Source: an uncultured Porphyromonadaceae bacterium (GTDB lineage Bacteria; Bacteroidota; Bacteroidia; Bacteroidales; Muribaculaceae). From it: a stretch of DNA of 64,000 nt. The notes beneath the pieces were generated by a model. That model saw only the letters and a list, made by a program, of their open reading frames with translations. It searched no databases and was not told the DNA's origin. The first letter of the stretch is position 1; each line of letters begins with the position of its first letter. Positions 16,479 through 24,785 of this stretch are shown here, piece after piece. The position numbers were made by a program, and so were the translations under genes. The stretch lies in NCBI GenBank assembly GCA_900548975.1, contig URMS01000003.1, positions 62,001-126,000 on the forward strand. Direction: 5' to 3'.

Positions 16479-18191
16479 ATGCTGAATTTCGAAGAATTAG
16501 GCGTGCGCCCCGACCTGCTCAAGGGCATTGCCGAAATGGGATTCGAAAATCCCATGCCCGTGCAGGAAAAAGTGATACCCGTGCTGCTTGGCGGAGACCA
16601 CGATCTTGTGGCCCTCGCACAGACCGGTACCGGCAAGACAGCGGCCTTCGGGCTGCCTCTGATACAGCGTGTCGACCTCAGCCGCAACGAGCCTCAGGCT
16701 CTGGTGCTGGCCCCCACACGCGAACTGTGCCTGCAGATAGCCGGCGATCTGGCCGACTTCTCCAAGTATGTTCCCGACCTCGAGATACTGCCCGTCTACG
16801 GCGGCTCGAGCATCGAGAGCCAGATACGCGCCCTGCGCAAGGGCGTACAGATCATAGTCGCCACTCCGGGCCGACTCATCGACCTCATAAACAGAGGTGT
16901 GGTGAAGCTCGAACACGTGCACACCGTGGTACTCGACGAAGCCGACGAAATGCTCAACATGGGCTTTGTCGACTCCATCAACGACATCCTCTCGCACGTG
17001 CCCGACGACCGCAAGATGCTACTTTTCTCGGCCACCATGCCGGCCGAAGTGGCAAAAATCGCCAAGCGCTTCATGACCAATCCCGAGGAGATAGTCATAG
17101 GCACCCGCAACGAGGGCGCCAAAAACGTGCGGCACATATACTATATGGTCAACGCCCGCGACAAATACCTCGCCCTTAAGCGCATAGCCGACAACAATCC
17201 CAACATCTACGCCATCATATTCTGCCGCACCCGCCGCGACACTCAGGAAATCGCCGACCACCTTATTGCCGACGGCTACAACGCCGACGCCCTCCACGGC
17301 GATCTCAGCCAGCAGCAGCGCGACATTGTGATGAAGAAATTCCGCGACCGTGTCATAACACTGCTCGTGGCCACCGACGTGGCCGCCCGCGGTCTCGATG
17401 TCGACGACCTCACCCACGTCATAAACTACGGTCTGCCCGACGATACGGCAGTCTACACCCACCGCTCGGGCCGCACCGGCCGTGCCGGCAAGACAGGCGT
17501 GTCGATAGCCATCATCCACTCGCGCGAGAAAGGCAAGCTTCGCGAAATCGAGCGCATAATCGGCAAAAAATTCGAGCGCAAGGACGTGCCCACGCCCGAG
17601 CACATCATCGAGAAGCAGCTCTACAACCTCGCCGACCGCCTCGAGCGCGTCGAGGTCAACGACGAAGAGATAAACCGCTATCTGCCCGGCGTGCTCAAGA
17701 AGCTGTCGTGGCTATCGACCGAAGACCTGCTCAAACGCGTGCTCTCGCTCGAATTCAACCGTCTTCTCGACTACTACAAAGACGCTCCGTCCATCGACTT
17801 CATCGACGAAAAACCCGCCAAAGAGAAAAAGAGCAAGGAGCGCGGAAGCAAGGAGCATCCCACCGACCGCGAGAAAGACCGCCGCACGGCCGAGCGCGGC
17901 ATGACCCGCATATATGTGAATCTTGGCAAGGCCGACGGATTCTATGCCGGAAACGTCATCGACATGCTCAACAAGAATGTCGAGGGACGCCGTGTCGACG
18001 TGGGCCGTATCGATCTCTTGCCGTCCTACTCGCTCTTCGATGTCAGGAAAGCCGACGCCAAGCGCGTGGTGGCCGCTCTGAAAGGCCTCGAATTCTTCGG
18101 CAAACGCGTGTACAGCGAAATCGCCGACCCCGACCGCGACTACGCCCACACCTCCGAACGCAAGACCAAGACAAAAAAATATAAGCATTGA
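16479..18191 (+). CDS. DEAD-box RNA helicase (DeaD/CsdA-like, DbpA C-terminal domain)
   Basis: ATP-dependent RNA helicase of 570 aa. It has a Q motif near residue 20 (MPVQEKVIPVLL), motif I A47-Q-T-G-T-G-K-T54, motif II D153-E-A-D156, motif III SAT and motif VI HRSGRTGRAG. After a charged linker (KEKKSKERGSKEHPTDREKD) comes a DbpA-type RNA-binding domain (residues about 475-550: MTRIYVNLGKADGFYAGN). The expected role is in ribosome assembly or structured-RNA remodelling. The basic, lysine-rich end is typical. The DUF3256 gene starts within its stop codon. Confidence 0.94.
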   Translation: MLNFEELGVRPDLLKGIAEMGFENPMPVQEKVIPVLLGGDHDLVALAQTGTGKTAAFGLPLIQRVDLSRNEPQALVLAPTRELCLQIAGDLADFSKYVPDLEILPVYGGSSIESQIRALRKGVQIIVATPGRLIDLINRGVVKLEHVHTVVLDEADEMLNMGFVDSINDILSHVPDDRKMLLFSATMPAEVAKIAKRFMTNPEEIVIGTRNEGAKNVRHIYYMVNARDKYLALKRIADNNPNIYAIIFCRTRRDTQEIADHLIADGYNADALHGDLSQQQRDIVMKKFRDRVITLLVATDVAARGLDVDDLTHVINYGLPDDTAVYTHRSGRTGRAGKTGVSIAIIHSREKGKLREIERIIGKKFERKDVPTPEHIIEKQLYNLADRLERVEVNDEEINRYLPGVLKKLSWLSTEDLLKRVLSLEFNRLLDYYKDAPSIDFIDEKPAKEKKSKERGSKEHPTDREKDRRTAERGMTRIYVNLGKADGFYAGNVIDMLNKNVEGRRVDVGRIDLLPSYSLFDVRKADAKRVVAALKGLEFFGKRVYSEIADPDRDYAHTSERKTKTKKYKH

Positions 18192-18808
18192 AACTCAAAG
18201 TACTCATACTCCTGCTCGCCGCGGCCGCATCGCTTACGGCCGCAGCCCGCACCGCAGCCGACTTCTTCGCCCAGGCGCCCGCGACAGTGCTGCCGCTGCT
18301 GCCGCCCAACACACGCCTCGACATGCTCGACTACTTCAACAGCCACATGTCCACGCCGTCGAACAACAGTCTGGGCGGCCGCTCGCGCATAACGGCCCTC
18401 GCCGACAACGCCATAACGGTGGAAATGAGCCGCGACGCCTCGGTGCAGCTTGCCGTCATTCCCGCGGGCCGCGACACAGTGGTGGCGGTGGTCGAAACCG
18501 TCCTCACGCCGGTGGCCGACAGCGGCATACGCCTGTACCGCGCCGCCGACTGGAAAGAGCTTCCGGCTCCGGCGATGCCCGGCGTGGCCCAGTTTGCCGA
18601 CCCGGCGCGCCGCAAGGAAGCGCTCAAGGCCGACATGCCCGAATGCCTCTTCGTACGGGCCGAGTATGAGCCCGAAGCCGGAACCTTCCGCTTCACCGAC
18701 ACCACACCGGCATACTACACCGACGCCGACCGTCCCGAGGAACTCAAAATGCTGCGGTCCAACATAAAAATGCGCCTTGCCAAAGGCCGCTTTGTCGAAG
18801 CCCAATGA
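18188..18808 (+). CDS. Exported DUF3256 protein, TTG start
   Basis: Protein of 206 aa with a signal sequence (KLKVLILLLAAAASLTAAA) and the DUF3256 pattern: VLPLLPPNTRLDMLDYF, then SRITALADNAITVEMS, then MPECLFVRAEYEPEAGTFRF. DUF3256 is a Bacteroidales envelope family of unknown function. The only usable start is TTG at 18188, overlapping the helicase TGA (TTGA); the next in-frame Met lies far inside the conserved region. It also overlaps xseA by four bases, so helicase, DUF3256 and xseA form one tightly coupled unit. Confidence 0.8.
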   Translation: MKLKVLILLLAAAASLTAAARTAADFFAQAPATVLPLLPPNTRLDMLDYFNSHMSTPSNNSLGGRSRITALADNAITVEMSRDASVQLAVIPAGRDTVVAVVETVLTPVADSGIRLYRAADWKELPAPAMPGVAQFADPARRKEALKADMPECLFVRAEYEPEAGTFRFTDTTPAYYTDADRPEELKMLRSNIKMRLAKGRFVEAQ

Positions 18809-20052
18809 CAGAGATACAATCCATCACACTGCTGGAGCTTAACCGGCGTGTGACATCGGCCATCGCCGTTACTCCGGGCCTGCAGGGCGTGTGGATAACG
18901 GCCGAGACCTCCGACCTGCGCTCCTCGGGAGGCCACTGCTACATGGAACTGGTGCAGAAAGACGAGCGTACCGGCACTCCGCTGGCCAAAAGCCGTGCCG
19001 TGATGTGGGCCTCGTCCTATCAGCGCCTCGGAGCGATATTCTACGCGGCCACCGGCACGCGGCTGCGCTCCGACATGAAGATAATGGCCCGCGTCAACGC
19101 CAACTACCACCCGGTATACGGCATGTCGCTGGTAATAACCGACATCAACCCCGACTACACCGTCGGCGACCTCGCACGCCGCCGCAACGAGATCATAGCG
19201 CGCCTGCGTGCCGAAGGCGTCTTCGACATGAACCGCAATCTGCCCTGGCCGCAGCTGCCGGTGCGCGTGGCCATAGTGTCGGCCCGCGGTGCCGCCGGCT
19301 ACGGCGACTTCATGAAGCACCTTCACGGCAACCCTCTGCGCCTGCGTTTTCACACCGAGCTGTTCGAAGCCACCATGCAGGGCGAGCGCACGGTGCCGAG
19401 CGTGGTCGCGGCCCTCGAGGCCATTGCGGCACGCGACGGCGAGTTCGACTGCGTGGTGCTGATACGCGGCGGCGGTGCCGTGAGCGACCTCGCTTCATTC
19501 GACGACTATACCCTGGCCTCGAACGTAGCCCAGTTCCCGCTGCCGGTGATAGTGGGCATAGGGCACGAGCGCGACGTCACCGTGCTCGACTATGTCGCCA
19601 ATACACGCGTCAAGACACCGACAGCGGCAGCCGAAGCCCTCATCGGCATGGCATCGAACGCCTACGAGCGTCTCCGCGCCACCGGCGACGCCATCCTCAC
19701 ACTGGTGAAAGACCGCATTGCCGGGCAGCGACAGCAGCTCGCCTACTACCAGGGCTCCATTCCCGCGCTCGCACGCAGCATAGTCGAGCGCAACCGTCAG
19801 CGTCTCGGCCCCGAGATACCGGCCGCCATCACGGCCGCCGTGCGCAGCACCTTCGCACGCGCCAACGAGCGCCTTGGCGCCCTCGGAGTGCTTCTGGACA
19901 CACTTTCGCCCGAGGCCACACTGCGCCGCGGCTACACCATAACACGTGTCGACGGCCACGCCGTCACCGCCGCCGACCCACTCGCCCCCGGCACTGTCAT
20001 AACCACCACCTTTGCCGGCGGCCGCACCAGCAAGTCTACAATAAACAATTGA
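18805..20052 (+). CDS. xseA: Exodeoxyribonuclease VII large subunit
   Basis: Large subunit of ExoVII, 415 aa. With XseB it degrades single-stranded DNA in both directions. The N-terminal OB fold (SAIAVTPGLQGVWITAETSDLRSSGGHCYMEL is its core region) is followed by the nuclease domain with VAIVSARGAAGYGDF, LIRGGGAVSDLASFDD and VGIGHERDVTVLD, then a coiled-coil region. The length is close to E. coli XseA. It is coupled to DUF3256 (ATGA overlap), with xseB 11 bp downstream. Confidence 0.95.
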   Translation: MTEIQSITLLELNRRVTSAIAVTPGLQGVWITAETSDLRSSGGHCYMELVQKDERTGTPLAKSRAVMWASSYQRLGAIFYAATGTRLRSDMKIMARVNANYHPVYGMSLVITDINPDYTVGDLARRRNEIIARLRAEGVFDMNRNLPWPQLPVRVAIVSARGAAGYGDFMKHLHGNPLRLRFHTELFEATMQGERTVPSVVAALEAIAARDGEFDCVVLIRGGGAVSDLASFDDYTLASNVAQFPLPVIVGIGHERDVTVLDYVANTRVKTPTAAAEALIGMASNAYERLRATGDAILTLVKDRIAGQRQQLAYYQGSIPALARSIVERNRQRLGPEIPAAITAAVRSTFARANERLGALGVLLDTLSPEATLRRGYTITRVDGHAVTAADPLAPGTVITTTFAGGRTSKSTINN

Positions 20053-20063
20053 CAGTCATAGAG

Positions 20064-20276
20064 ATGGAAAACACACAGTTAAGTTATTCGCAGGCACTCG
20101 CCGAGCTCGAGAAAATACTCGGGCAGCTCCGCGCCGACAACAGCGACATCGACACCCTGGCCGAGCGCACACGCCGCGCCGCCACACTTCTGGCCGAATG
20201 CCGCTCGCGCCTCACCCGCACAGAGGAGGAACTGAACAGGATTCTGGCCGAATTCGACCAGAACATCAACGGCTGA
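20064..20276 (+). CDS. xseB: Exodeoxyribonuclease VII small subunit
   Basis: Small helical subunit of 70 aa (MENTQLSYSQALAELEKILG). The SYSQALAELEKIL...LAERTRRAATLLAECRSRLTRTEEELN heptad-like pattern is typical of XseB, which winds around the XseA coiled coil. The ATG at 20064 fits the family length; the open frame extends much further upstream only because it runs through the alternate frame of xseA. Confidence 0.92.
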   Translation: MENTQLSYSQALAELEKILGQLRADNSDIDTLAERTRRAATLLAECRSRLTRTEEELNRILAEFDQNING

Positions 20277-20362
20277 CGCCCCGCACAGGGGTGCTCACGG
20301 CTGTTTCATCGTGGGCAAAGGGGGGCTTTGTCGATAAAAAAGTATGGTTTGTAGAGGCCGTG

Positions 20363-20393
20363 TTGGCGGCCGCATGCGTTCTTCCTACCTTTG
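20363..20393 (+). promoter_or_regulatory. Promoter of the outer-membrane beta-barrel gene
   Basis: TTGG at 20363-20366 and TACCTTTG at 20386-20393 are 19 bp apart, a good Bacteroidetes promoter. The ATG follows at 20415. Confidence 0.6.
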
Positions 20394-20414
20394 TAGAGTG
20401 AAAAACGTAATCTT

Positions 20415-23258
20415 ATGATAAAAATCAGGTATTCCAAGAAAATCTATGTCCTGGCCATGGCAGTGCTCATGGCCGTCCAGGCCCTGAGCGCAGGCGTGCT
20501 CCGCGGCACTGTCGTGGAGGCAGGCACGGGCGAAGCGCTGATACAAGCCTCGGTGCGCGTGCTGGCGGCATCCGACTCGGCACTGGTAAAAGCCGCCGTT
20601 ACCAACACATCGGGCGCTTTCGCCATCGACGGTCTCAAGGCCGGCAAATATATTGTGGAGGCATCGTATGTGGGTTTCGCACCCGAGACGCGCAACATCA
20701 CCATGACCGCAGCCGACATGCGCCTGAAGCAGTTTGCCCTCTCCGAGAGCGCCATCGCGCTCAAAGAAGCCACCGTGACAGGCATACGCACCCCGGTGAA
20801 GGTGATGGAGGACACCGTGGAATTTTCAGCCGAATCCTATAAGACACAGCCCAACGCCGTGGTCGAGGACCTGCTCAAGCGCCTGCCCGGCGTCGAGGTA
20901 AGCTCCGACGGCAAAATCACCGCCAACGGCAAGGAGGTGACCAAAATCCTGGTCGACGGCAAGGAATTTTTCAGCGACGACCCTACGGTGGCGTCGCGCA
21001 ATCTGCCTGTCAACATGGTCGAGAAGCTGCAGGTGGTCGACCGCAAGAGCGATCTGGCACGCCTCACGGGCGTGGACGACGGTGAAGAAGAGACCGTGAT
21101 CAACCTCACCGTCAAGAAAGGCATGGCCAACGGATGGTTCGGCAACGCCGAAGCCGGCTACGGCACCGACCAGCGCTACAAGGGCGGATTCATAGTCAAC
21201 CGCTTCTGGAACGGCAACCAGCTCACCTTCCTCGGCTCGGCAAACAACATCAACGAGCCCGGCTTCGCCGACGGAGCCAGCGGACGGTTCATGCGCTTCG
21301 GAGGCGCCAACGGCATCACCTCGGCACAGTCGCTGGGCCTCAACTTCAATGTGGGCAAGGAAGAGATATTCCGTGTCGGCGGCGACATAATGTACAGCCA
21401 CACCGACCGCGACACCCGCACATCGTCGGAACGCGTGTACAACGGCGGCGTCGACCAGCAGACACGATCGCAGAAATACAGCCGCGACAAAGGCCACAAC
21501 GTACGCGCCGACTTCCGCGTGCAGTGGAACCCCGACTCGTTCAACACCTTCGAGTTCCGGCCCAACATATCGCTGAACTACAACAACTCGTCGAGCATCG
21601 ACACCAGCGCCGTATACCGCGGCAATTTCGCCACCGACGTCAACCGCAGCCTCAACCGCGACTTATCGAAAGGCAACTCGTTCGAATTCGGCGGCCGACT
21701 GATATACAACCATAAATTCCGCTCCAAGCCCGGCCGTTCGTTCTCGGTTTTCGCCAACTACCGCATGAGCAACGTGCGCGAGAAATCGGACAGCTATTCG
21801 TGGAATAAATTCTTCCAGTTCAACGACTCCATCGACCTCTACGACCAGTGGGCCGACAACCATACCTGGAGCAACAGCATCAACACTCGCCTGAGCTGGA
21901 CCGAGCCCCTGGGCAATGCCAAGAACGGCCACTTCCTTACGCTGGCCTACAGCTTCTCCTACCGCTGGAACAATGCCGACAAACTGACCTACGACCACCC
22001 CGTGTCCTTCCCCGACGGCTGGGAGGGCGAGCCGGTGATCGACCCCGAACTGGTGTTCAACGAAGACCTTTCGAACCGCTTCCGCAACGACTACATGAGC
22101 CAGGATATCCGCCTGGGCTACCGCCATGTAAGCAAGAAGGGACAGCTCAACGCAGGTATCTCGCTGGTACCGCAGACATCGAAGTCCATCAATCTCATAG
22201 ACCACTCCAAGGACATACCCCGCCGAAGCGTGTTCAACTACGCGCCTTTCCTGCGCTACCGCATGCGCTTCAGCAAGAGCCGCAGCCTCACCCTCGACTA
22301 CAACGGCCGCTCCTCGCAGCCCTCGATGAATCAGCTGCAGCCCGTGGCCGACTACTCCGATCCTCTCCGCGTGGTTATCGGTAACCCGAACCTCGATCCG
22401 TCGTTCAGCCACAACGTACGTCTGCGTTTCCAGGACTTCAATCAGGACAAGCAGCGCTCCATCATGGCGATGGTCGACGCTCAGGTGGTGCAGAACTCCA
22501 TCGTGTCGCGCATGACCTTCAACGAGGAGATCGGCGGCCAGGTGACAACCTACGAAAACGTCAACGGCGTGTGGAATATCCGCGGCATGAACATGATATC
22601 CTTCCCGCTGCGCAACAAGGCTTTCACCTTCAACAACCACATCTTCCTCAACTACAACCACAACGTGGGCTTCAACAACGGCGAGCGCAACCACACCGGT
22701 GCATTCAGCGTCAGCGAAAGCCTCGGCTTCGCATGGCGCCCAGAGTACGTCGAACTCGAGATCCGGCCCCGCTACTCCTTCCAGAGCACACGCAACAGCA
22801 TCAAACAAATATCGAAAAACGGCGACAGCAATGACACCGACGTCCACAGCTACGGCGGCTCCTTCTACGGTACCTATACAGCTCCCTTCGGCCTCGTCCT
22901 CAGCTCCGACATAAACTACAGCGCCACGAAAGGCTACGCTAACGGCTTTGACACCCGCACATGGCTGTGGAACGCGTCGATATCCTATCAGTTCCTGCGC
23001 GGACGTAACGCCGCCATCACTCTCAAGGCCTACGACATACTGGGCCAGAGCGACCGTGTGCGCATGACCTCGCCCGGTAACTACACCGAGACTGCGCGCT
23101 ACAACTCGCTCGGACGCTACGTGATGATGACCGTAAGCTACAAATTCACCACCTTCGGCAAGGGCGAGCAGCCCCGCGACCGCAACTTCGATGAGCGCGG
23201 TCCCATGGGGCCGCCTCCCGGAATGGGGCGTCACCGCGGTCCCGGCGGTCCTCGCTGA
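20415..23258 (+). CDS. Outer-membrane beta-barrel protein (CarboxypepD_reg + TonB-receptor-like barrel)
   Basis: Outer-membrane protein of 947 aa. After a signal peptide (to about residue 28, ...VLMAVQALSAG) comes a carboxypeptidase-regulatory-like beta-sandwich (residues about 30-115: VVEAGTGEALIQASVRV). A plug-like segment follows (VVEDLLKRLPGVEVSSDGKITANGKEVTKILVDGKEFF, in parts), then a long barrel with alternating aromatic strands. The C-terminus is an unusual Gly/Pro/Arg-rich tail (GPMGPPPGMGRHRGPGGPR). It matches the OMP_b-brl_3 group rather than SusC, and no SusD neighbour is present. The role is probably transport or envelope, with no substrate clue. It is monocistronic, with a promoter at 20363-20393 and a terminator at 23265-23295. 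Confidence 0.88.
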   Translation: MIKIRYSKKIYVLAMAVLMAVQALSAGVLRGTVVEAGTGEALIQASVRVLAASDSALVKAAVTNTSGAFAIDGLKAGKYIVEASYVGFAPETRNITMTAADMRLKQFALSESAIALKEATVTGIRTPVKVMEDTVEFSAESYKTQPNAVVEDLLKRLPGVEVSSDGKITANGKEVTKILVDGKEFFSDDPTVASRNLPVNMVEKLQVVDRKSDLARLTGVDDGEEETVINLTVKKGMANGWFGNAEAGYGTDQRYKGGFIVNRFWNGNQLTFLGSANNINEPGFADGASGRFMRFGGANGITSAQSLGLNFNVGKEEIFRVGGDIMYSHTDRDTRTSSERVYNGGVDQQTRSQKYSRDKGHNVRADFRVQWNPDSFNTFEFRPNISLNYNNSSSIDTSAVYRGNFATDVNRSLNRDLSKGNSFEFGGRLIYNHKFRSKPGRSFSVFANYRMSNVREKSDSYSWNKFFQFNDSIDLYDQWADNHTWSNSINTRLSWTEPLGNAKNGHFLTLAYSFSYRWNNADKLTYDHPVSFPDGWEGEPVIDPELVFNEDLSNRFRNDYMSQDIRLGYRHVSKKGQLNAGISLVPQTSKSINLIDHSKDIPRRSVFNYAPFLRYRMRFSKSRSLTLDYNGRSSQPSMNQLQPVADYSDPLRVVIGNPNLDPSFSHNVRLRFQDFNQDKQRSIMAMVDAQVVQNSIVSRMTFNEEIGGQVTTYENVNGVWNIRGMNMISFPLRNKAFTFNNHIFLNYNHNVGFNNGERNHTGAFSVSESLGFAWRPEYVELEIRPRYSFQSTRNSIKQISKNGDSNDTDVHSYGGSFYGTYTAPFGLVLSSDINYSATKGYANGFDTRTWLWNASISYQFLRGRNAAITLKAYDILGQSDRVRMTSPGNYTETARYNSLGRYVMMTVSYKFTTFGKGEQPRDRNFDERGPMGPPPGMGRHRGPGGPR

Positions 23259-23264
23259 CACTAC

Positions 23265-23295
23265 AAAAAAAAGGCGCCTGCACGGCGTCTTTTTT
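23265..23295 (+). terminator. Rho-independent terminator after the beta-barrel gene
   Basis: AAAAGGCGCC and GGCGTCTTTT form a stem around a five-base loop, followed by TTTTTTG. It insulates the downstream dcw cluster. Confidence 0.8.
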
Positions 23296-23425
23296 GTTTG
23301 GCAAGCTCCTGAAATTTGCAATTGTAAATCGCGCCCGAAATGCTTCGGAGCTGATGTTGATAACTTTTAGTGTGATTGTAAGAAATTTTGCTGTTTGGAA
23401 TTGTAAACTTATGACTAAAAATCAT

Positions 23426-23433
23426 TAATTTTG
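23426..23433 (+). promoter_or_regulatory. dcw cluster promoter -7 box (TAATTTTG)
   Basis: TAATTTTG matches TAnnTTTG, with a TTG at 23401-23403 as a possible -33 element 22 bp upstream. It is the only clear promoter seen before the rsmH-ftsZ run and leaves a leader of roughly 40 nt. Confidence 0.55.
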
Positions 23434-23475
23434 GGCTTTCTAAGAGCGGCTCTTTCCTGTGGGCCGTAATCCACT

Positions 23476-24384
23476 ATGGCTCAAGATACTTATCACACTC
23501 CGGCATTGCTGGGCGAAAGCCTGGAAGCTCTCGACATAAAGCCTTGCGGCATATACGTCGACGTCACCCTCGGTGGCGGCGGCCATTCGCATGCCATAGC
23601 CGAGCGACTGTCGGGCGACGGACACCTCTATTCGCTCGACCGCGACAGCGACGCCATCGCCCATGCCTTCGCACATCCGTGCTTCACGGCCGTGCACGGC
23701 GACTTCCGCTATCTCACCAACTATCTGCGGTATTTCGGCTGCTCGGGCCGCATCGACGGCATCCTTGGCGACCTGGGTGTATCGTCGCACCATTTCGACG
23801 ACGCTTCGCGCGGATTCTCGTTTCGCGCCGACGCTCCGCTCGACATGCGCATGAACCGCGCCGGAGGCATCACCGCCGCCGAGCTCCTTGCCACCGCCAC
23901 CGAAGAGCGCCTGACCATGCTCTTCAAGGTCTACGGCGAGTTCCGGCAGGCGCGGCGTCTGGCAGCGGCGATAGTAAAGGCCCGGGCCAACGGCGGTGTC
24001 GCCACCACCGGACAGCTTGCCGCCATTGCCGAGCCCATGCTCAACCCCGCACGCGCCAAGAAAGAGCTGGCCCAGATATTCCAGGCCCTCCGCATAGAGG
24101 TCAACGGCGAGATGGAAGCCCTCGAGGCATTCCTGCGTCAGGCAGCGGTAGAACTGCGCCCCGGCGGACGTCTGGCCATCATCACATATCACTCGCTCGA
24201 AGACCGCATGGTCAAAAACTTCATGCGCAGCGGCCGTATCGGCGGTGAAGCCGAGAAAGACCTCTTCGGCCGCACCGAGGCTCCTCTGCGCCCCGTAGGC
24301 AAACCGGTGGTGCCAACCGAAGCCGAAATCGAGCGCAATCCGCGCGCACGCTCGGCCCGTCTGCGCGTAGCCGAAAAAATATAA
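23476..24384 (+). CDS. rsmH: 16S rRNA (cytosine(1402)-N(4))-methyltransferase
   Basis: SAM-dependent methyltransferase of 302 aa (old name MraW) that N4-methylates C1402 in the ribosomal P site. The start YHTPALLGESLEAL and the SAM loop DVTLGGGGHSHAIAERL are diagnostic, followed by ILGDLGVSSHHFDDASRGFSFR and ITYHSLEDRMVKNFM. It is the first gene of the dcw cluster. The usual mraZ upstream is absent: the preceding gene is a terminated outer-membrane protein gene. Confidence 0.96.
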   Translation: MAQDTYHTPALLGESLEALDIKPCGIYVDVTLGGGGHSHAIAERLSGDGHLYSLDRDSDAIAHAFAHPCFTAVHGDFRYLTNYLRYFGCSGRIDGILGDLGVSSHHFDDASRGFSFRADAPLDMRMNRAGGITAAELLATATEERLTMLFKVYGEFRQARRLAAAIVKARANGGVATTGQLAAIAEPMLNPARAKKELAQIFQALRIEVNGEMEALEAFLRQAAVELRPGGRLAIITYHSLEDRMVKNFMRSGRIGGEAEKDLFGRTEAPLRPVGKPVVPTEAEIERNPRARSARLRVAEKI

Positions 24385-24406
24385 TCCTCCTCATCACAGC
24401 GCAATC

Positions 24407-24754
24407 ATGAACATCAGAAAAGCAGCCTACAAGACCGGCAAAGGCATAAAGGTACTTATGCAGGGCGATGCAGTGTCGAGCAAATTCTTCAAGCGGCACT
24501 TCTTCGCCACGGCATTCACCGTCATAGCGTGCGTGGCCTTCATTGCCGCGCGGTTCGAGTGCGCCACCGACCAGAACACCATCCATTCCCTCAAGAACCA
24601 GATAAACGTCATGAGCACCGAGAAACAGAAGGAGCGCTCGCTCTACATGACGCTCACACGCGAATCGGCAATGATGCACCTTGTCGACTCGCTCAAACTC
24701 GGCCTCACTATCCCCGACGCACGTCCGCAGGTACTACAGCTCGACGCCGAATAA
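24407..24754 (+). CDS. ftsL: FtsL-like cell division protein
   Basis: Small bitopic membrane protein of 115 aa with a basic cytoplasmic N-terminus, one membrane helix (FFATAFTVIACVAFIAARF, about residues 33-50), then a periplasmic coiled coil with heptad-like spacing (QNTIHSLKNQINVMSTEKQKE). Sequence identity in this family is low, so the call rests on topology and on the position between rsmH and ftsI. In Bacteroidetes this slot is occupied by FtsL, which links FtsI/FtsW to the divisome. Confidence 0.8.
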   Translation: MNIRKAAYKTGKGIKVLMQGDAVSSKFFKRHFFATAFTVIACVAFIAARFECATDQNTIHSLKNQINVMSTEKQKERSLYMTLTRESAMMHLVDSLKLGLTIPDARPQVLQLDAE

Positions 24755-24785
24755 CAGAATCCAATCCTATCAAAAAACATCAGGT

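Noticed and set aside
20277..20414. Small RNA or gene in the spacer after xseB
   Set aside because: Only short imperfect palindromes and the promoter at 20363-20393 are visible.
21663..23321. A 552-codon minus-strand frame over the beta-barrel gene, and similar long antisense frames at 9464-10741, 14851-16392 and 26962-28500
   Set aside because: Composition-driven shadows; none has a recognisable motif, promoter or start context, and all lie opposite well-supported genes.
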